Of a stretch of DNA of 64,000 nt, positions 59,315 to 64,000 are shown piece after piece. The stretch spans positions 124,001 to 188,000 of the forward strand of contig JAQOTA010000034.1 in NCBI GenBank assembly GCA_029532415.1, read 5' to 3'. The notes below the pieces were generated by a model. The model had not been told where the DNA came from. It saw nothing but the letters and a program-made list of their open reading frames with translations, and made no database searches. How positions within the stretch are numbered: position 1 is the stretch's first letter; each line of letters opens with the position of its first letter. Source of the stretch: Marasmius tenuissimus (Eukaryota; Basidiomycota; Agaricomycetes; Agaricales; Marasmiaceae). Both the position numbers and the translations under genes were made by a program.

Positions 59315-59395
59315 CCCTTGGATGACGTCTGGCCTCTTCGTGGCCCAAGGGATCAGTAGTTGAGGAACCCATCCTCAACGAAGCCAACAGACGTC
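59315..59395 (+). ncRNA. HDV-like ribozyme candidate, copy R
   Basis: P1 is CCCTTGG (59315-59321) with CCAAGGG (59345-59351). P2 is GACGTCTG (59324-59331) with CAGACGTC (59388-59395). P3 is GCC with GGC around the 7-nt loop TCTTCGT. J1/4 is ATCAGTA, P4 is GTTGAGGA with TCCTCAAC closing loop ACCCA, and J4/2 is GAAGCCAA. All helices are perfect. A two-pair P1.1 can form between CT of the P3 loop and AG of J1/4. The element lies 451 bp downstream of the KDZ stop and on its strand. Confidence 0.78.
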
Positions 59396-59499
59396 TGGCC
59401 GCCTGTGCGAGCTGTAATAGGGACCTACAAAGGCACCAGGTGCGTCTTCTTTCATTTCTCCTGGCGTCGCCCCCAGTTGACTTTGAGTCAGGTCTGATT

Positions 59500-60240
59500 A
59501 CGTCGTGCGCCGTCGGCTCGTGTGGTTCCCCACCTGCACTTCAAATTCGAAGTCGATTCGTGCAGTGAAACCGAACCACTGACAGTCCCTTTCTCCCCGC
59601 ATCAGCCTTCTCGATGAGAACAAGAACTATAAGGGAAGGGGAATGTGATCATACGAAAAAGTCGTTCAACATTACGGGGCTCAACAAACTCAACGGTCGG
59701 GTGGCTGGGACGACTGAAGCTCAATTTGGGAACGTTTCGGTCCTCCCTCGTAGTGAATCAATCGTTCACTTTCGTAAAAAGGTGCACGGACCATCCAACA
59801 AGGGAGAGCAGGGAACGACCAAACCTTATCCTTGCGAAACCTCACCCCCTTCACTGCGATTTCCGCGTCTTATCGACCGCCTCGAACAGAGTTAATCGAG
59901 GTTCACTGCAGTTCGTTCACCTGTACCCCTCGTTCTCGTTCGTTCTCGTCTGTGTCGTTCTCTCCCCAACGCCGCTCCCACTTCCGCAGATAGCTCGCCA
60001 ACCCCCACGTCACAAGGAGAAGCATGAACTCGAGCTCTTCTATGCCCGACACTCCTTCACCTGCATCGTCAGCATCTCTCAAAACGCCTATTGGCCCCGA
60101 AGATGTTTTCTGCGAAGATCCACGGTGTGGACGTTCACTACGACGGCTTCTCTATCCGCGAAGATGTTCCGCCGACACATTCTCTCAAGGGGAAGATGTT
60201 TGCTCATCCTCACACCGTGCGGCTGGTTACATTGGGTCTT
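59500..60240 (+). repeat. Post-transposase repeat unit, copy 1
   Basis: From GTCGGCTCGTGTGGTTCCCC to about 60240 the sequence is repeated at 61188-61975. It contains an open segment translating as SSSMPDTPSPASSAS, KTPIGPED and, one frame over, KIHGVDVHYDGFSIREDVPP. Compared with copy 2, this copy has one extra base between those two parts, which breaks the frame. It may be the remains of a further gene of the unit. Confidence 0.75.
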
Positions 60241-60745
60241 ATCGTTCATCCTTTTCAATTCTCATTCCCTCTTCCCGAACTCGAAGCATTGAGTGGCTCT
60301 TCCATATCACTGTACCGTGCTCAAACGGACTTTCTTTCGCTATCTATACCCCATACTCTCATTTCACCGAACGACTATATGTCTCCTCTTTTCGTCCACG
60401 CGACTCACTCATATATGAATACGGGGTGATTGTCCATCGTTCGGTTGGTTGTCTATCACACGATTCTCCCCGTGTTAGCGTTGGGAGAAACAGCAGTCAA
60501 ATATTTGGACCTTGTGGCCTGAAGGTTTCTGATATATCGTTTTCTCGGTGGTTCTCTTCATTTTCTGCTCCCCACTCTTCTCGTCCCCCCTTCTCGCAGT
60601 TATGATCTCTCATTTTCGATTCTCCCTTCTCACTCCGTCCTGTCTTTGTTCCCCATTTGCGTTCACCTTCCTCGTTCTCGTTCTCGTCTATCTTCAAGGG
60701 GATGGAGAAGGAACAAGAACTCATGCGTTCTCACAGTAAGCACTA
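60241..60745. other. Low-complexity stretch between repeat units
   Basis: Pyrimidine-rich, with many CTC and GTTCTC motifs. No gene seen. Confidence 0.4.
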
Positions 60746-61975
60746 CCAATCGGAGAACAAGCTTTCCCCTCACTACCGGTAAGTGATCGCTCCCAGCTAT
60801 GTCTACCAGTATTGAATTCCAAATTCTGGTGTGAAGAATCGTCCAATATCTGTCGATCCAACGATACACTCCGAGGGATTCAAGGACACTCGTGGGATGT
60901 CGAGACATACTGTAGGCTCCCGTTCGCCATGACTATATTTCTCGCTCACCTCTCGCTTTAGAATCTTGCTCGCTCCCTGTCGGTATCGCTCACTCGCTCT
61001 CACTGCTGCTTGACCCAGGTGTTCACCCCATTGTTGTTCAGCGCAGCTCATTCACTCTAGCTCGTTCACTCGCGTTCTGGCGTAACTGAACAACCGTATG
61101 AAACTGAACACCATCTCCACAACTGGAACGGTGATGTCCGTGTCTTTACGTCTTTGGCCCCCTTTGTCAGCGAGGACCGTTCACGGGCTACTCAATCGGC
61201 TCGTGCGGTTCCCCATCTGCACTTCAAACTTAAAGTCGAGTAGTGGAGTGAACCCGAATCACTGACAGTCCCTCCTCCGCATCAACGTTCTCGACGAGAA
61301 CAAGCACTATTTGAGAAGGGGAAGATGATCATACGAAGGTCGTTCAACGCTCCGGGACTCAACAAACTCAATGGTTGGGTGACAGGGAAAACTGAAGCTT
61401 CGTAGAACAACGTGGGAACGCTTTCAGACCTCCCTCGTAGTGAACCAATCGTTCACGTTCGTGAAAAGGTACACGGATCTTTTAACGAGGGAGAGTAGAA
61501 AACGACCAAACCTCTAACACTCGCGAAATCTCACCGCCGGTTCCGCGCCTTATCGACCCCGAGCAGAGCAAATCAAGGTTCACCGTACATCGTTCGCCTG
61601 TACCCCTTGTTCTCGTCTGCGTTGTTCTCCCCACCCGTTCTCGCCCGTCGTTCACACCCACCGTTCACTTGGTCCTTGATTGGCGTTCAAACAAGCCGCT
61701 GATGCTGGCAGTCATCGTCAGCCGCTTCCGCAGAAAGCTCGCCAACCCCTCGTCACAAGGAGAAGCATGAAACTCGAGCTCTTCTATGCCCGACACTCCT
61801 TTGCCTGCATCTTCAGCATCTCCCAAAACGCCTATTGGCCCCGAAGATTTTCCCGCAAAGATCCACAGCGTGGACGTTCAGTACGACGGGCTCTCTATCT
61901 GCGAAGGTGTTCCACCGACACGTCCTCTTAAGGGGAAGCTATGTGCTCATGGCGCACCGTGCGGCTTGTGGGTCT
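60746..61975 (+). repeat. Post-transposase repeat, copy 2, with KDZ 3'-end relic
   Basis: It begins with a relic of the last KDZ codons (ENKLSPHYR and stop, against ENKLFPRDR) and continues through the 58864-59110 and 59500-60240 blocks. At the place of ribozyme copy R (about 61115-61175) only a trace remains (ACGTCTTTGGCC). The small ORF MPDTPLPASSAS to PAKIHSVDVQYDGLSI is uninterrupted here. Confidence 0.75.
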
Positions 61976-62064
61976 TCCTGTCGGTTTCGTTCACTCACTA
62001 TCACCGCCGCTCACTTCAAGTGTTCACCTCGGTCGGTTTACGAGTGAACCTTAACCATTGGCGG

Positions 62065-62400
62065 CCCATGTCTTCTGTGTCAACGTTCTCGACGAGAACG
62101 AGACCTTGCTAATGGCGTTCGTCGGAAAAGGAATCCGATCATATGAAGAAGTTGTTCGACTTGAGGGCGCTGAACGGGTGTTCAACAAACTCAAAAGGTC
62201 GGGTGGCTCGGACCACCGAAACTTTGTAGAACAACTAGAGGATACGAGAGGGAGTGAATCAATCATTCTCGTTAGCGGACAAAGGTATACGGACCGTCTA
62301 TCAAGACCAGGAATGGTTGGACTTGTGTCATTTGCGAATGTCACCCCCCTTTACCGCGAACAGATGCCTTATCAACTGCCCAAAGCAGTTGGGGTTGAAC
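62065..62400 (+). repeat. Post-transposase repeat, partial copy 3
   Basis: Starts near TCAACGTTCTCGACGAGAAC, found also at 61290 and, diverged, at 59600. It continues with the GATCATA, TTCAACAAACTCAA and GAGGGAGTGAATCAATC blocks in the same order as copies 1 and 2. Confidence 0.65.
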
Positions 62401-62429
62401 GGTTCACGATCTTAAGTTTCGGGGTCTGA

Positions 62430-63640
62430 AGCCCTCGTCCCCTGCTGCGCCGTTTTCTCGATGGTCCTCCTTGTATATGTCCCCGATTTCCTCCTTCCCC
62501 TTCTTATAGTTCCCTTCTCCCCACGTTCTCTATACTCCGTTCTCCTCGTTTCGTTCCCCCGAAGTTCCGTTTTCCTTTCCCGCTCTCCCCTCGGTTTCTG
62601 TTCCCCGTTCTTCTCATCCCCGTTCTTCTCATCCCCGTTCTCCTCATCCCCGTTCTCTCCTCATCCCCTTTCCCGTACTTCTGTTCTCCCGTCATCCTCG
62701 TTTAGGTCTTCCCGTTTCCACGTTCCTACAAGGAGAAGGAACGGAAGTGGGAAGCCCTGAGCCCCCGTCGTCTTGAAAGGCTGCGCTACTAGCGTTCTAC
62801 CTTCAAATTTCGGTCTGTAACTTTTCTGCAGCTTCAGATCCTTCTGATCTTTAACTGAAACTGAATGCAGAGCACGATTCTGGCATGCTGCTTACAAGTG
62901 CATAAGACTTCTCATAACTCAACGCGTCACCCTTCGTTTCCTTAGGTTTTTCAGCGGGCCCTTCCCCGTCACTTACCTTGTCTTACCTCTTCATACTCCT
63001 TTTGATATTGTTTCTATCACGCTTTATGTCCTATGGTCTCTCGTCCCCTCACACGTCGTGCTTCGTCTTGCTCATTGTTGTTTTGCTATCGAGTCTCTTC
63101 GCCCATACTATAATGGCGTTGCTTACCAATCACCAGTCCCTTCGGGAACGAGCTCGAGTTTGTTCCGCCTTCTCACCTTCCCTCCTTCCCTCCTTCTGGA
63201 TCGGTACAAGACCAACTGCAAGGTCAATAGGACTCAGATCTCACGCTCTTCTCATTCTCCCTGTGTTTCTTCCCTCGAGGTTCCCTTGTTTATATCATCG
63301 TTCTCCCCCCCTCGTTCTCTCTCCCCCTCCCCTCGTTCTCTCCTTTCTCCGTTCTCTCTCCTCCTCGTTCTCTTCTCCCCTTTTTCGTCCTTGACCTCTG
63401 TTACTTTCCTCCCGATCTCCTTGTCAAATCGCTCACGTCATCAAAGGGCGCAGCCAACTCTATTTTTATCCGCGGGAAAAGCTTAATTGACAGAAGTAAT
63501 TCATTTCGTTTCACCTCCGTCGTTCACCTCCCCGTTCTCATCGTTCTCCTCCCTGACCTCATCGTTCTCCTTCTCGTTTTTTTCGTTCTCCTTGTCGTCT
63601 TCGCCGTTCATTCATACAGACCGATATTTAGCCTCGGACA
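62430..63640. repeat. Pyrimidine-rich low-complexity DNA with CGTTCTC repeats
   Basis: Short tandem runs such as CATCCCCGTTCTTCT (three to four copies at 62605-62670) and a similar CCCGTTCTC texture at 63300-63600. The ORFs here are Ser/Phe/Pro strings, not genes. Confidence 0.7.
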
Positions 63641-63905
63641 CGAGCTCAAACGAAAAGGTACGTTTGCATACTATCATATCGATAGTTTTGCTAACATACG
63701 AATCTTTCCTTCACTTCTCCCTTCCCTATTTCTTTTTCTACCGGCACTGCTTCGTCCTCGCAGTCTACGAATATCATCATCTCCAAGTTATCGACATCCA
63801 CCTCTGCACCTCCATCACTACGAAAACCAGCATGCATCATCGGACATACCAACAATTCCGTTCCATCGAATCCCGCTACCGTAGTTGACGGCAAAGAAAA
63901 GCGAG

Positions 63906-64000
63906 CGTGAACGACAACGAAGGCGACGTTTACATGCTGGAGGGCAGGTTCCGTAGGAAGACCTTTGTGAAGGTCGGAAGATCAGTCGACTTCGAGCGAC
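63906..64000 (+). CDS. Possible GIY-YIG / T5orf172-like domain, cut by window end
   Basis: The last frame reads VNDNEGDVYMLEGRFRRKTF then VKVGRSVDFER and runs off the window. VYxLE....VKVGRS resembles the start of the T5orf172/DUF1766 branch of GIY-YIG domains (VY-hydrophobic strand, then VKVGR). The frame has a stop shortly upstream, so an intron boundary or frameshift must lie near 63890-63910. This is a short match and only tentative. Confidence 0.35.

Noticed and set aside
59315..59395. Reading the repeated 81-nt element as a hammerhead or twister ribozyme
   Set aside because: No CTGATGA...GAAA core and no twister arrangement. Helix order and the GCNAA joiner fit the HDV-like fold instead.
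59315..59395. Reading the element only as a subterminal DNA repeat of the transposon
   Set aside because: Simple DNA repeats would conserve sequence in the arms. Here the arms differ but stay complementary while loops are conserved, which points to RNA structure.
62504..62695. ORF with repeated TGMRR
   Set aside because: Translation of a simple CCCCGTTCTTCTCAT tandem repeat.
1..64000. CRISPR arrays, operons or bacterial-type signals
   Set aside because: The gene structure is clearly eukaryotic. No direct-repeat/spacer arrays are present.

Overview
The window is nuclear DNA of a mushroom-forming basidiomycete (Agaricomycetes). Genes are split by many short introns of about 50-90 nt with GTRNGT donors and YAG acceptors. 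The recognisable families are typical of that class: NACHT NLR proteins with an Asn/Gly-rich N-terminus, a FunK1 kinase, a DUF6534 seven-TM protein, UstYa-like proteins and a KDZ transposase. Exon joins below were worked out by hand from splice signals, reading frame and paralogue comparison. No search was run.

Layout. 0-17 kb is gene-poor. It holds a TA-flanked MITE-like element (257-862), NLR1 (3548-6418, minus), a long inverted repeat whose left arm is the NLR1 promoter region (6578/9813), and a DUF6534 7TM gene (15322-16857, minus). 17.6-20.5 kb has NLR2 (minus) and an eroded NLR fragment beside it. 21.6-29.1 kb is a compact cluster: a single-TM protein, UstYa-like protein 1, two paralogous small secreted two-cysteine peptides with identical three-exon structure, UstYa-like protein 2, and a secreted S33 alpha/beta hydrolase (proline iminopeptidase type). 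It looks like an undescribed RiPP-type or secreted-peptide locus. 29.8-34.7 kb holds a second 7TM protein and a FunK1 kinase. NLR3 follows (35450-38272), then a 397-bp hAT-type MITE with a perfect 8-bp target duplication (39629-40025).

41.7-64 kb looks like one large mobile unit. It contains a tandem repeat array, a nuclear protein whose tail is built from duplicated exon-intron pairs (43250-46703, minus), a divergent promoter with four ACGCGT boxes, a 351-residue protein with a SUMO-interacting-type motif, a foldback sequence around a tRNA-like gene, a 1123-residue Spt5-like multi-KOW protein, and a KDZ transposase with CxC2-like zinc cluster and DDE residues. Degenerate duplications of the transposase 3' end follow.

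The most notable finding is in this unit. Three copies of an ~80-nt RNA element fold into a nested double pseudoknot in the order P1-P2-P3-P1'-P4-P2'. They have a 7-nt L3, a J4/2 reading GAAGCNAA, and compensatory changes in P2 and P4 (and P1 in one copy). This is the architecture of HDV-like self-cleaving ribozymes. Each copy lies a few hundred bases downstream of a gene of the unit and on that gene's strand.
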